From positions 2,790,001 through 2,854,000 of the forward strand of contig NZ_CP015749.1 in the NCBI RefSeq assembly GCF_001742145.1: DNA of 64,000 bases, read 5' to 3'. Positions 1 through 8,440 of the stretch are shown in pieces; the stretch's first letter is position 1, and each line of letters begins with the position of its first letter. Source of the stretch: Pectobacterium parmentieri. GTDB lineage: Bacteria > Pseudomonadota > Gammaproteobacteria > Enterobacterales > Enterobacteriaceae. The notes beneath the pieces are model-generated. The model saw only the letters and a list, made by a program, of their open reading frames with translations, was not told the origin of the DNA and searched no databases. A program made the translations under genes and the position numbers.

Positions 1-104
1 CGAGACTGGAACCCTGATAATAGTGATAAAGTGACAATAACCAATGCGATAAGTGCTAGCGACATTAACGAAAACGTCAACAGCAGGCGTTGCGTGATAT
101 TCAT
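1..104 (-). CDS. Probable methyl-accepting chemotaxis protein, N-terminal fragment
   Basis: Only the first 34 codons lie in the window; the gene runs off the left edge. The peptide opens MNITQRLLLTFSLM and continues as a long hydrophobic stretch, which is how the cytoplasmic tip and first transmembrane helix of chemoreceptors usually look. The start at 104 is chosen over an in-frame ATG at 116 because GGAG at 111-114 gives a well-spaced ribosome site for 104. No sensory or signalling domain is visible, so the chemoreceptor call is inference from the N-terminus alone; another inner-membrane signalling protein such as a sensor kinase is possible. Confidence 0.5.
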   Translation of the reverse strand, partial: MNITQRLLLTFSLMSLALIALVIVTLSLLSGFQS

Positions 105-525
105 AAACCGCTCCATTTTAAATTTTTATACTGCATATTTTCCTGATTCGGGTATGTCGCATCGGCAACATCCCGTTCTTGCATGCCATTGAGTGAAGAT
201 CGGGCATTCTTTTACCACGCTCAGTTATCGACACATCAGCAAGCAGTTTTATATGTTCGATCGCCAAAACCACTCAATAATCTCAAATCAATACAAAAAA
301 ACTATCAAAACAAGATAATCGATCGTCAAAAACATCTGACGATCCGTGATGACATAAATTGATAGGGAAACGTTTGCTTTACTCTTCGCAAAGCAAAGAA
401 TTCAGTGACATAAACATCGCCAACGCTGTTGTCGATGGGCACCGGAATCGGTGAGAAAGGTATAAAAAAAGCACTGACCAATAAGGTTCAGTGCTTTTTT
501 ATCTCTGGTTTACTGTCTGATAGCG
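105..525. other. Intergenic region with inverted repeat and terminator
   Basis: This 421-bp gap holds no supported gene. It contains an 8-bp perfect inverted repeat (GATCGTCA at 321-328 and TGACGATC at 337-344), which could be an operator or hairpin, and the terminator at 464-501 described separately. The upstream part is AT-rich and should carry the promoter of the leftward chemoreceptor-like gene. Confidence 0.5.
464..501 (-). terminator. Rho-independent terminator
   Basis: AGCACTGA (470-477) pairs with TCAGTGCT (488-495), with an A-run on the left and a T-run on the right, so it can work in both directions. It lies just after the stop of the leftward binding-protein gene ending at 526. 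Confidence 0.8.
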
Positions 526-1653
526 TTATTTCTTCGCTGGCAGCGTAACCCAATAGCCTGGCTGATACGGCAGAGGCAGGAACTTCTCATGGAAGGTACG
601 GAATGTTGCATCAGGATCGAGGTCTTTAAACAGTTCAGGGTGCATCCATTTCGCTAATACCTGAATCGCTACAAACTGATACGGACTGTCATAGAACTGA
701 TGCCAGATTGCATGAGCATTGCCATCGGTTGCTACCGGCAGCGTTTTAAATGCTGAGCGTTCCATCAGTTTTTGCAAACGTTGCAGCGCTTCCTTCTGGT
801 CGGCTCCCGGTCCGACGCCAACCCAGCCGTTTGCTGTGTTGTAGTTTTTCCAGTTAGCGCCCGTTACTACCACGACATCAGGACGAGAGCTGATAATCTG
901 CTCAGGGTTCAGCGTACCAAATGTGCCGGGAATGATGTTCTTGGCAATGTTATCACCGCCAGCAGCCTCAACCATACGGCCAAAGTTCTCATCACCGAAT
1001 GACATACAGCACTCTTCATCATAGCCACCCGCGCGGTCGATCATCACTTTAGGACGCGGGCCCTGATAGTTTTTCAACCGATCGGTAACGATTTCAATCT
1101 GCTCACGACGGAATTTAATAATCTCTTCTGCACGCTGGGGCTTGCCCACCAGTTGGCCCATGATATGAATGCTTTTCTCCGCGTTCTCAAACGGCTTTTC
1201 GCGGAAATCGATAAACACCACTGGAATACCCAGCGAACTGAGTTTTTCAATCAACTTACCTTCATCCGTCGCCGCTTTTGACTCCAGATTCATCAACACC
1301 AAATCCGGTTTCAGCGTCAACGCCTGCTCGACGTTGAAAGTACCGTCTTTCGCCCCGCCAAAGGTCGGCAGCTTTGTAATTTCCGGGTATTTCTTTTCAT
1401 AAGCCAGATAGCCGTCGTAATCGGCTTTTGGCAGATCGTCACGCCAGCCAACCACACGTTGGAACGGCGACTCGGTATCAAAGGCGGCCAGCAGATAAAT
1501 TTGTCGACCTTCCCCTAAAATAATCCGCTTCACTTCGGATTTGATTTCTACCTTCCTGCCACTAACGTCTTCAATAACAATCGGGTTAGCGCTGGCAGCA
1601 ACGCTCGCACTCAGCCCCAAGAGCATAACGACTGAGAACAGCCATTTTTTCAT
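526..1653 (-). CDS. Periplasmic substrate-binding protein of an iron-type ABC transporter
   Basis: A 375-residue secreted binding protein of the FepB/BtuF-like (TroA-fold) superfamily. Residues 1-22 form a signal peptide (MKKWLFSVVMLLGLSASVAASA). The mature protein starts with the motif PIVIEDVSGRKVEI typical of siderophore and haem binding proteins, and shows the usual two lobes, with LKPDLVLMN in the first and SRPDVVVVTG in the second. A CC pair near residue 216 is unusual. A Fur-box palindrome 30 bp upstream supports iron regulation. No permease or ATPase gene adjoins it: the neighbours are a metal transporter on one side and a chemoreceptor fragment on the other, so its partner transporter is unknown. 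The ligand cannot be told from sequence. Confidence 0.8.
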   Translation of the reverse strand: MKKWLFSVVMLLGLSASVAASANPIVIEDVSGRKVEIKSEVKRIILGEGRQIYLLAAFDTESPFQRVVGWRDDLPKADYDGYLAYEKKYPEITKLPTFGGAKDGTFNVEQALTLKPDLVLMNLESKAATDEGKLIEKLSSLGIPVVFIDFREKPFENAEKSIHIMGQLVGKPQRAEEIIKFRREQIEIVTDRLKNYQGPRPKVMIDRAGGYDEECCMSFGDENFGRMVEAAGGDNIAKNIIPGTFGTLNPEQIISSRPDVVVVTGANWKNYNTANGWVGVGPGADQKEALQRLQKLMERSAFKTLPVATDGNAHAIWHQFYDSPYQFVAIQVLAKWMHPELFKDLDPDATFRTFHEKFLPLPYQPGYWVTLPAKK

Positions 1654-1682
1654 TCTTATTCCCTTCTACGATTATGGTTATA

Positions 1683-1701
1683 AATGATAATAGTTATCAT
1701 T
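1683..1701 (-). promoter_or_regulatory. Fur box
   Basis: AATGATAA-TAG-TTATCATT is a perfect 8+3+8 inverted repeat and closely resembles the 19-bp Fur consensus GATAATGATAATCATTATC. It sits 30 bp upstream of the binding-protein start at 1653, in the region between that gene and the end of the NicO-type transporter gene. Confidence 0.8.
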
Positions 1702-1772
1702 AATGAAATAATATCCCGCCGTGATTATCGGAGGCAATGGGTTTTTTAACGCGAGGTTAATAAAAAGTGAAA

Positions 1773-2846
1773 TCAGCCGGAGAATGGCCGAATACCGCCC
1801 ATCATCGCGGGCTGTGCGCTGAGATAAAGCAGGATGCCGGAGCCAACTAAAATCAGCCCGCCAGCAAAAGCCAAAAGAGAAAAAGTCGTACGCTGCCACA
1901 CGGGCGATGCGCGGTTCGCACCTAAGCGCTCAACAGCACGACGGCAGTAAAAAACCAACACGGCCAGTGCCGAGATAGTGATCGCCGTTCCGGCAGCCAT
2001 CACCAACGCGGAGGCCACGCCCCACACATAAACGCCGATCACTTTAGAGAAAAGCAGCACCAGAATGGCGCCGGAGCACGGACGCATCCCCATCGCCAGC
2101 ACAATCATCAGACGCGTGCGCCAGCGGCTATCACGCTCAAGTTCTTCCTGACTGGGGAGATGGCGGTGCCCGCAGCCACAGTCGGCATCGTGCTGATGAA
2201 GGGAGTGAGAAGGCGCAGAAATCGGGCTAAGCGTCATACGCCCATGAACTGATACGTTAAGTGGCGTCATGCGCAAAATCGTCGCCGGCTTGGGTTGCCA
2301 CACTAGTGCGATATATAGCTGCTTCAACGCACGAAAGCAGAGCAATAACCCCAGCCCTGCCACCAGCACGAAGCTCCCTTTTTCCATCCAAAAACTACTG
2401 TTATGCAGCGTTCGGCTCGACAATTGCAAGATCCCAAGTACTACGGTCACCAGCACTACCGCCATCAGCCCTTGAACCAGCGAGGCGGCAAGCGTCAGCT
2501 TCAGGCTGCTTTTCAACTTCGACGGATGTGTCGCTAAATAGGTCATGATGACGACCTTACCATGCCCCGGCCCGACCGCATGGAGCACGCCATAGACCAG
2601 ACTGAACATCATCAAACTCAGCCCTGCCTGACGCGGTTGCTGTTCCACCATCTGCAACAGGTGTGACATCTGCTGGTGCAGCGATTTCTGCCAAATCGCA
2701 CTTTGCAGCACGATTTGCGGCCAATACCCCACGATGTAATACAGCGCCGCAGCAAGCAGCGCCAAAAACAGCCACAGCGGCCACAGATCGCGCAGTCGGC
2801 TCAACAACGGACGTTGACGCGACAACGAGCCAAGGTTCACTGACAT
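1773..2846 (-). CDS. NicO-family metal transporter (ZevB-like)
   Basis: A 357-residue inner-membrane protein of the nickel/cobalt transporter family. It has an N-terminal transmembrane helix near residues 23-45, the family motif HAVGPGHGKVV near residue 90, and a His-rich loop with CGCGHRH near residue 225, followed by further helices including the motif GMRPCSGAIL. It overlaps the upstream DUF1007 gene by 10 bp, indicating translational coupling. In Haemophilus influenzae the same DUF1007-NicO pair is known as ZevAB and takes part in zinc uptake; that function is transferred here by homology. Nickel or cobalt as substrate is the main alternative. Confidence 0.8.
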   Translation of the reverse strand: MSVNLGSLSRQRPLLSRLRDLWPLWLFLALLAAALYYIVGYWPQIVLQSAIWQKSLHQQMSHLLQMVEQQPRQAGLSLMMFSLVYGVLHAVGPGHGKVVIMTYLATHPSKLKSSLKLTLAASLVQGLMAVVLVTVVLGILQLSSRTLHNSSFWMEKGSFVLVAGLGLLLCFRALKQLYIALVWQPKPATILRMTPLNVSVHGRMTLSPISAPSHSLHQHDADCGCGHRHLPSQEELERDSRWRTRLMIVLAMGMRPCSGAILVLLFSKVIGVYVWGVASALVMAAGTAITISALAVLVFYCRRAVERLGANRASPVWQRTTFSLLAFAGGLILVGSGILLYLSAQPAMMGGIRPFSG

Positions 2847-3496
2847 TGCAACGTCACCCGCTGTGCAAACTGTTTTCCCAAATCCATGTCTTCATCTGGA
2901 GCATCATTTTTGTCCAGTGATAGCGCATAGGATTGCAGTTCAGCGTTGGGCTTCGGCGTGACAAGCGTGGTTTTACAGCGAGATACCAGCTCAGGGGCCA
3001 GCTTAACGGCCTTATCATCCTGATAGGACATATCGACAAAGTAGGTCGGGTCGTAAGTAGAAATCAGCAGCGGCTTTCCGGCCAGTGGCTGAGGATGTGA
3101 CAGCGGTAGCACAAATTCCAGTACCGCCTGATTGCCTTTGCGGGAAAGGTGATACTCGGTTGGCAGCCGTGCATATTTCACGGGCTGATTATCGCGATAA
3201 ATATCAGTGAAATAGTGTTGGCCTAGCACATTAGCCATGACTTCCGCCGCCAGTTTTTTCCAGACTTCAGAATCTTTTGTCGCCTTTCCTGCGTCATATA
3301 GCAAGTCGGCAGACGTGATAGGGTCCATCGTCCACTGCATACGTAAACCGGTGATGTTGTCGTTCTGACTCTCAACTGTCGTCTGCATATCAATAAAACT
3401 GTGTGGGTGAGCGAAAACGGGCTGGCAGAGTGCCAAGCCTGTCATTAGCAACGTTATCCGACCAACCCGCCGTTTCAAAGCGTTATAATGTAACAT
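2837..3496 (-). CDS. DUF1007 periplasmic protein (ZevA-like)
   Basis: A 219-residue secreted protein with a signal peptide rich in basic residues then hydrophobic (ALKRRVGRITLLMTGLALCQ) ending at PVFA, followed by HPHSFIDM, a His-rich mature N-terminus typical of DUF1007 proteins. The start at 3496 is preferred because GGTGA lies five bases upstream; a GTG at 3508 is in frame and would add four residues. Partner of the NicO transporter encoded just downstream with a 10-bp overlap. A Zur-like palindrome overlaps the first codons, in line with a role in zinc supply. Family assignment is by recognition; the zinc role is known only for the Haemophilus homologue. Confidence 0.78.
   Translation of the reverse strand: MLHYNALKRRVGRITLLMTGLALCQPVFAHPHSFIDMQTTVESQNDNITGLRMQWTMDPITSADLLYDAGKATKDSEVWKKLAAEVMANVLGQHYFTDIYRDNQPVKYARLPTEYHLSRKGNQAVLEFVLPLSHPQPLAGKPLLISTYDPTYFVDMSYQDDKAVKLAPELVSRCKTTLVTPKPNAELQSYALSLDKNDAPDEDMDLGKQFAQRVTLQCQ
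3481..3495 (-). promoter_or_regulatory. Zur-like operator
   Basis: On the minus strand the sequence TGTTACATTATAACG matches the core of the enterobacterial Zur consensus TGTTATANTATAACA at all but two positions. It overlaps codons 1-5 of the DUF1007 gene if translation starts at 3496, an unusual but possible place for a repressor site. Confidence 0.5.
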
Positions 3497-3527
3497 TATT
3501 TTCACCACAACGTGTTACGCCACTCTT

Positions 3528-4688
3528 TTATGTTTTTGCGACAGTGTGATGGCTCACAGACGGTCGGATAAACAGGGCCGGAACCGCCAACAGCGCCATC
3601 ACCCAAAACGTACCGCCCTGTAAATGATCAAACAGGAAGCCGGACACCATTGTCATCACCGCAATACTCCCGCCCATCGCCAATGCGGAATATACCGCTT
3701 GTAATCGCAATACGTCTCCACCACCACTGCGTGCTGCAATAAAACGCATAGCGGCCAGATGGCAGACAGTAAACGTACCACAGTGCAATATCTGTATCAC
3801 AATCAGCCACGGCAGAGCCACCGTCGCCCCCATCAAGCCCCAGCGCACCACGCCGCATACCGCAGAAAGCAGCAGAAGTTGTCTGGCGCTCCAGCGTCGA
3901 AACAGGCGTTGGCTAAAGGTAAAAATGACGATCTCTGCGACAACCCCCAGCGACCAGAGATAACCGATAATCGAGGCGGAGTAGCCTGAATCCTGCCAAT
4001 AAATCACGCTGAAACCATAGTAAGCCGCGTGCGCGCCCTGCAATAGGGACACGCAAAGCAGGAAACGCCATACCGCTGGTTCACTCAGTAATTTTTTCCA
4101 TGGCGTAACGCTGGCAGACTGCGCTGTAGACGCAGCAGTCTGTGGCATCACACTCGGCCGGAACAGCATGCCAAGCAGCATGGTGATAAGGCCTGCACTC
4201 AGGATCGCCAAAATGGCGGAATGCCCCCAAATAGCCACCAGCTCGCCCGTCACGGCAGAGGCGATAACAAAGGCAATCGATCCCCATACGCGCACTTTGC
4301 CATAATCCATCGCTACCTGCTTTTGCCACGTGGCAGCCAACGCATCAGTCAGCGGCACCAGCGGCGCAAAAAACAGGTTAAACCCGATCATCACTATCAT
4401 CAGCCACAGCCAGGCATTACCCAGCCAAAACCCCACAGCCAGCGCCAATGACAGCAGTGCTAACCCACGTAATACCGTAATTAATTTGGACGGGTCTTTC
4501 ACGCTAGGCGTAATGACCAGACTGCCGACGAAGCGCGCCACCAGCCCTGCCCCCAACAGCATGCCGATCGACTCTGCGGACAGCCCCTCCCCCTTCAGCC
4601 ATCCGCCCCAAAACGGCAGGAAAATGCCATAGCAAAAAAAGTATGTGAAATAGCTCAGCGCCAGCCAGCGCGTCGATTGCAAAACCAT
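3528..4688 (-). CDS. hcaT: MFS transporter, HcaT-like (3-phenylpropionate family)
   Basis: A 386-residue major facilitator with about twelve transmembrane helices, starting MVLQSTRWLALSYFTYFF and close in length to E. coli HcaT (379 residues). The motif FWGGWLKGEGLSAESIGMLLGAG and the later segment DALAATWQKQVAMDYGKVR are characteristic of the HcaT/nucleoside-symporter-like group. The frame stays open upstream to 5117, but that extension runs through a non-coding 74-bp tandem repeat; the start at 4688 has the ribosome site GGGAG eight bases upstream and begins at the family's N-terminus. E. coli hcaT also lies in this chromosomal neighbourhood. No hca catabolic genes adjoin it, so the true substrate is uncertain. 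Confidence 0.8.
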   Translation of the reverse strand: MVLQSTRWLALSYFTYFFCYGIFLPFWGGWLKGEGLSAESIGMLLGAGLVARFVGSLVITPSVKDPSKLITVLRGLALLSLALAVGFWLGNAWLWLMIVMIGFNLFFAPLVPLTDALAATWQKQVAMDYGKVRVWGSIAFVIASAVTGELVAIWGHSAILAILSAGLITMLLGMLFRPSVMPQTAASTAQSASVTPWKKLLSEPAVWRFLLCVSLLQGAHAAYYGFSVIYWQDSGYSASIIGYLWSLGVVAEIVIFTFSQRLFRRWSARQLLLLSAVCGVVRWGLMGATVALPWLIVIQILHCGTFTVCHLAAMRFIAARSGGGDVLRLQAVYSALAMGGSIAVMTMVSGFLFDHLQGGTFWVMALLAVPALFIRPSVSHHTVAKT

Positions 4689-4908
4689 AATGTCTCCCTT
4701 TCGATGACGAACGCTCCTGCTCACCACCCTACAAACTGTCACAAACACGACGTGTATAATTTTCCGCTGAAAATACGCCAACGTTTTTACTGGCGATTCT
4801 TTTTGCCAGTGGCTTTTTTTGCTGGTTACTGTGTCAGAGTGCATGCGGTGGCGCAACGCGTTATTCGTCATTACCCGTAAACGGGAATATCGACTGAGCA
4901 ACAGCCAT

Positions 4909-5056
4909 AAAAAATTTCCGGGAGAAATTTTTAACGTCGCTTGCGACGGCCCGCAGGGTGGCTGCCAGAGATGGAACGCCATAAAAAAACGTGGGGAACG
5001 TTTTTCAACGTCGCTTGCGACGGCCCTCAGGGTGGCGGCCAGGGATGGCTCGCCAT
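4909..5056. repeat. Two tandem 74-bp repeat units
   Basis: Units at 4909-4982 and 4983-5056 have exactly the same length. Each begins with an A-run, contains a short inverted repeat that differs between the units, then the near-identical core AACGTCGCTTGCGACGGCC and GCCAGRGATGG, ending in CGCCAT. The core CGTCGC-TT-GCGACG is self-complementary. The copies differ in the first hairpin arm but agree almost fully in the second half. Function unknown; probably an intergenic dispersed repeat. Confidence 0.75.
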
Positions 5057-5084
5057 AAAAAACGCCAGCACACAGGCTGGCGTT
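5057..5084 (-). terminator. Terminator of glyA
   Basis: AACGCCAGC (5061-5069) pairs with GCTGGCGTT (5076-5084) across a six-base loop, with an A-run on the left that becomes a U-run in the leftward transcript. It lies 40 bp past the glyA stop. Confidence 0.9.
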
Positions 5085-5124
5085 CAGTACATGTTCCGAC
5101 GGTAATGTCAGAGACACTGTGGGA

Positions 5125-6378
5125 TTATGCGTAAACCGGGAAGCGGGCGCAGATATCCAGAACTTTTTGCTTCACGCGTTCGATGGTCGCTTCATCATTG
5201 ATGTTGTCCAACACATCACAGATCCAGCCAGCCAGTTCACGCACTTCCGCTTCTTTAAAGCCGCGACGCGTTGCCGCTGGCGTACCGATACGGATACCGG
5301 AAGTCACGAACGGACTCTTCGGATCGTTAGGCACGCTGTTTTTGTTCACGGTGATGTTCGCACGACCCAGCGCAGCATCGGCTTCTTTGCCGGTCAGGTT
5401 TTTGCTAACCAGATCCAGCAGGAACAGATGGTTACTGGTTGCACCAGAAACCACGTTAAAGCCACGTGACAGGAAGACTTCAACCATTGCTTTGGCGTTT
5501 TTCGCAACTTGCTGCTGGTAGACTTTGAACTCAGGCTCCATCGCTTCTTTCAGTGCGACAGCTTTACCCGCGATAACGTGCATCAACGGACCACCCTGAC
5601 CACCAGGGAACACAGCGGAGTTCAGCTTTTTATACAGATCTTCGTCGCCACCTTTCGCCAGAATCAGGCCACCGCGTGGGCCAGCCAGCGTTTTGTGCGT
5701 TGTCGTCGTCACAATGTGAGCATGAGGAACCGGGTTAGGGTAAACATCTGCAGCAATCAGACCCGCAACGTGCGCCATATCCACAAACAGATAAGCACCG
5801 ATGCTGTCAGCGATTTCACGCATCTTCGCCCAGTCAACCACGCCAGAGTAGGCAGAGAAACCACCAACGATCATTTTTGGCTTGTGCGTGCGCGCCAGCT
5901 CAGCCATTTCGTCGTAGTCGATTTTGCCGCTTTCGTCGATGCCGTAAGGGATGACGTTATACAGTTTACCGGACAGGTTAACCGGAGAACCGTGCGTCAG
6001 GTGACCACCGTGCGCCAGGTTCATACCCAGAATAGTGTCTCCCGGCTGCAGCAGCGCGGTATAAACGGCAAAGTTAGCCTGAGAACCGGAGTGCGGCTGT
6101 ACGTTAGCATAATCGGCACCGAACAGCGCTTTAGCACGGTCGATCGCCAATTGCTCAACGATGTCCACATACTCACAGCCGCCGTAATAACGTTTGCCCG
6201 GATAACCTTCAGCATACTTGTTCGTTAGCTGAGACCCTTGAGCCTGCATAACGCGTGGGCTGGTGTAGTTTTCTGATGCAATCAGTTCAATGTGCTCTTC
6301 CTGACGCACCACTTCTTGCTCCATTGCTTGCCACAGGTCGGCATCATAATCGGCAATGTTCATTTCACGCTTTAACAT
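5125..6378 (-). CDS. glyA: Serine hydroxymethyltransferase
   Basis: This 417-residue cytosolic PLP enzyme interconverts serine plus tetrahydrofolate with glycine plus methylene-tetrahydrofolate, the main source of one-carbon units. Its length equals that of E. coli GlyA. The PLP-lysine motif [14 protein letters not shown] is intact, as are ASENYTSP near the N-terminus and HSGSQAN near residue 96. It is divergent from hmp, as in E. coli. A PurR-like site lies 137 bp upstream and the transcript ends at the hairpin at 5061-5084. Confidence 0.98.
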   Translation of the reverse strand: MLKREMNIADYDADLWQAMEQEVVRQEEHIELIASENYTSPRVMQAQGSQLTNKYAEGYPGKRYYGGCEYVDIVEQLAIDRAKALFGADYANVQPHSGSQANFAVYTALLQPGDTILGMNLAHGGHLTHGSPVNLSGKLYNVIPYGIDESGKIDYDEMAELARTHKPKMIVGGFSAYSGVVDWAKMREIADSIGAYLFVDMAHVAGLIAADVYPNPVPHAHIVTTTTHKTLAGPRGGLILAKGGDEDLYKKLNSAVFPGGQGGPLMHVIAGKAVALKEAMEPEFKVYQQQVAKNAKAMVEVFLSRGFNVVSGATSNHLFLLDLVSKNLTGKEADAALGRANITVNKNSVPNDPKSPFVTSGIRIGTPAATRRGFKEAEVRELAGWICDVLDNINDEATIERVKQKVLDICARFPVYA

Positions 6379-6514
6379 CCGGATCTCCTGACTCAGCTAA
6401 CATAAATATACTGGGAATTGATGGCTCATTTGAGAATGGGCCTACCCTTTTGGGGAATGGCGTATAGTGTAAACCGTTTTTCCCTAATGAAGATAGGTCT
6501 TGACAGAGGTTTTT

Positions 6515-6530
6515 ACGCAAACGATTAGCT
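6515..6530 (-). promoter_or_regulatory. PurR box of glyA
   Basis: ACGCAAACGATTAGCT matches the PurR consensus ANGCAANCGNTTNCNT at all but one fixed position. glyA is a known PurR target in E. coli, so the site most likely acts on the leftward gene. Confidence 0.75.
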
Positions 6531-6685
6531 ACAGGCGGCGCAAGGCTTCAGCCAATCTACGTTGTGTAGCGACAAACGGATTTTTCTTCATTCCCATCCT
6601 GCTATTTTTTCATGTTATTCCCTCTGACCCACGCTAAAAGCCCCCACCACCAAAAAGGTAATTTACAGCGACGGACAAACCCAAT

Positions 6686-6708
6686 AAGATGCATGTAAAA
6701 TACAACTT
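6686..6708 (+). promoter_or_regulatory. NsrR operator of hmp
   Basis: Two 11-base arms, AAGATGCATGT and AAATACAACTT, are separated by one base, the layout of the NsrR consensus (AAGATGCATTT and its complement). It lies 30 bp before the hmp start, where NsrR represses hmp in E. coli and relieves it on nitric oxide exposure. Confidence 0.85.
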
Positions 6709-6738
6709 ATAAGTCATGCAAATAAATAAGGAGTCACC

Positions 6739-7929
6739 ATGCTGGATAACCACACTATCGCTATCGTTAAATCAACCATCCCTCTGCTGGCAGAAACCGG
6801 TCCGAAACTGACCGCGCATTTCTACGATCGTATGTTTACGCATAACCCGGAGCTCAAAGATATTTTCAATATGAGCAACCAGCGCAATGGCGATCAGCGG
6901 GAAGCGCTGTTCAATGCCATTTGTGCTTATGCGACGAATATCGAAAACCTGGCTGCGCTGCTGCCTGCGGTTGAGCGCATCGCCCAGAAACATGCCAGCT
7001 TTAACATTCAGGCAGATCAATATCAGATCGTGGGTAGTCACTTATTGGCAACGCTGGATGAAATGTTTAGTCCCGGCCAAGAAGTGCTGGATGCCTGGGG
7101 TAAAGCCTATGGCGTACTGGCTAATGTCTTCATCCAACGCGAAAATGATATCTACCGCAGCACCGAAACCAAAAATGGCGGCTGGAGCGGTGTACGCGCT
7201 TTTCGTATTGTGAACAAACAGCCGCAAAGTTCAGTGATCACCAGCTTTACCCTGGAGCCCACCGACGGTCAGCCTATTGCCGATTTTCAGCCAGGCCAGT
7301 ATCTGGCGGTTTACATCAAGCATGACAGTTTTGCCAATCAGGAAATTCGCCAATACTCTCTGACCCATGCACCGAATGGACAGTCCTACCGGATTGCGGT
7401 TAAACGTGAAGCTCAAGGCACCGTTTCCGGCTATCTGCATGATACCGCTCGTGAAGGCGATATCATTCACCTGGCGGCTCCGCACGGCGACTTCTTCCTT
7501 GATATTCCCGCCACCACGCCGGTTGCTCTGATTTCCGGTGGCGTGGGGCAAACCCCGATGCTGGGTATGCTGCATACGCTCAAACAACAGAGCCATCAGG
7601 CGAAAGTGTTATGGCTGCACGCAGCAGAAAACGGCGCAACGCACGCATTTGCTGATGAAATCGAACAGACGGGGCAATCACTGCCCCAGTTCCAGAACCA
7701 CATCTGGTATCGGGAACCGCAACAGACCGATCGTCCGGGCGAAGATTACCATCACAGTGGCCTGATGCAGCTATCCTCGCTACAAGATGAATTAACCACG
7801 CCGGCCATGCACTACTACTTGTGCGGCCCAGTGGTTTTCATGCAGTTTGTCGCACAGCAGTTGCTGGCAATCGGCATCCCGGCCGAGCAACTGCATTACG
7901 AATGTTTTGGTCCGCATAAAGTTGTCTAA
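6739..7929 (+). CDS. hmp: Flavohaemoprotein, nitric oxide dioxygenase
   Basis: A 396-residue cytosolic enzyme that oxidises nitric oxide to nitrate, using haem, FAD and NAD(P)H; the length matches E. coli Hmp. The globin domain (residues 1-140) has Tyr29, Gln53 and the proximal His85. The FAD-binding domain carries REIRQYSLT (here [13 protein letters not shown]), and the NAD-binding domain has [14 protein letters not shown] and the C-terminal CFGPHK. GGAG eight bases upstream is the ribosome site. Under probable NsrR control. In a plant pathogen this enzyme protects against host nitric oxide, an inference from the family's known role. Confidence 0.97.
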   Translation: MLDNHTIAIVKSTIPLLAETGPKLTAHFYDRMFTHNPELKDIFNMSNQRNGDQREALFNAICAYATNIENLAALLPAVERIAQKHASFNIQADQYQIVGSHLLATLDEMFSPGQEVLDAWGKAYGVLANVFIQRENDIYRSTETKNGGWSGVRAFRIVNKQPQSSVITSFTLEPTDGQPIADFQPGQYLAVYIKHDSFANQEIRQYSLTHAPNGQSYRIAVKREAQGTVSGYLHDTAREGDIIHLAAPHGDFFLDIPATTPVALISGGVGQTPMLGMLHTLKQQSHQAKVLWLHAAENGATHAFADEIEQTGQSLPQFQNHIWYREPQQTDRPGEDYHHSGLMQLSSLQDELTTPAMHYYLCGPVVFMQFVAQQLLAIGIPAEQLHYECFGPHKVV

Positions 7930-7954
7930 CCCTCATTGATAACGGATCAAACCC

Positions 7955-7980
7955 AAAGGTCGCTTTTGCGGCCTTTTTTT
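7955..7980 (+). terminator. Terminator of hmp
   Basis: AAAGGTCGC and GCGGCCTTT form a stem over a TTTT loop, followed by a T-run, 25 bp after the hmp stop. Confidence 0.88.
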
Positions 7981-8089
7981 CGTCTATCAAAACATCGCCT
8001 TCCCAGAAACACTTTACTGATCACAATTTTATAGGTCGATACACGGGTACTCCGCTAAAAAAGAGGTGGGTCACAAAAAAGAAGATTTT

Positions 8090-8108
8090 ATTAAAATAAT
8101 ATTTCATT
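8090..8108 (+). promoter_or_regulatory. KdgR box
   Basis: ATTAAAATAATATTTCATT agrees with the KdgR consensus AATRAAAYRNTRTTTYATT at 18 of 19 positions. KdgR represses pectinolysis genes in soft-rot bacteria until pectin breakdown products appear. It lies 333 bp before paeY. Confidence 0.75.
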
Positions 8109-8111
8109 TTT

Positions 8112-8130
8112 AATGAATAAGTATTTCATC
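8112..8130 (+). promoter_or_regulatory. Second KdgR-like box
   Basis: AATGAATAAGTATTTCATC agrees with the KdgR consensus at 16 of 19 positions and follows the first box after three bases, so the two could bind repressor together. Weaker than the first. Confidence 0.45.
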
Positions 8131-8148
8131 AAAATAACCTGCGTTCAT

Positions 8149-8286
8149 ATCCTAAATAATTCGAGTCGCAGGACAAAACGTTAGTGTTTTGAACAACGCA
8201 AAGCGTTGACTCGTCAGGGCGAGGCTCACGCCAGCGTGCCGAGTATCGCAGCTAACGCACATGCAACGTGAAGAATGACGGGTATA
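8149..8286 (-). repeat. Dispersed intergenic repeat, copy 1
   Basis: The right end, read on the minus strand, is TATACCCGTCATTCTTCACG followed by TTGCATGTGCGTTAGCTGCG; the left end reads GTTTTGTCCTGC then AATTATTTAGG. Related copies occur at 11342, 11857 and 53587. Here it separates the KdgR boxes from paeY. Confidence 0.7.
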
Positions 8287-8440
8287 GGTATCGCCCTTGA
8301 ATCGGCTTGGGTGCACAATAACAGCCCCGATGTTCTCTCTAAAGGCCGTGGCAAGAACGATAAAAAACAGCGTTCTTATCTTTGATAACACTTGGGTTCA
8401 TTAACCGTTTTCGATTAACCAACAAGGGATATGTCCTACC

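Noticed and set aside
4689..5117. N-terminal extension of HcaT to 529 residues
   Set aside because: Runs through the glyA terminator and the 74-bp tandem repeat; the family start at 4688 has a good ribosome site.
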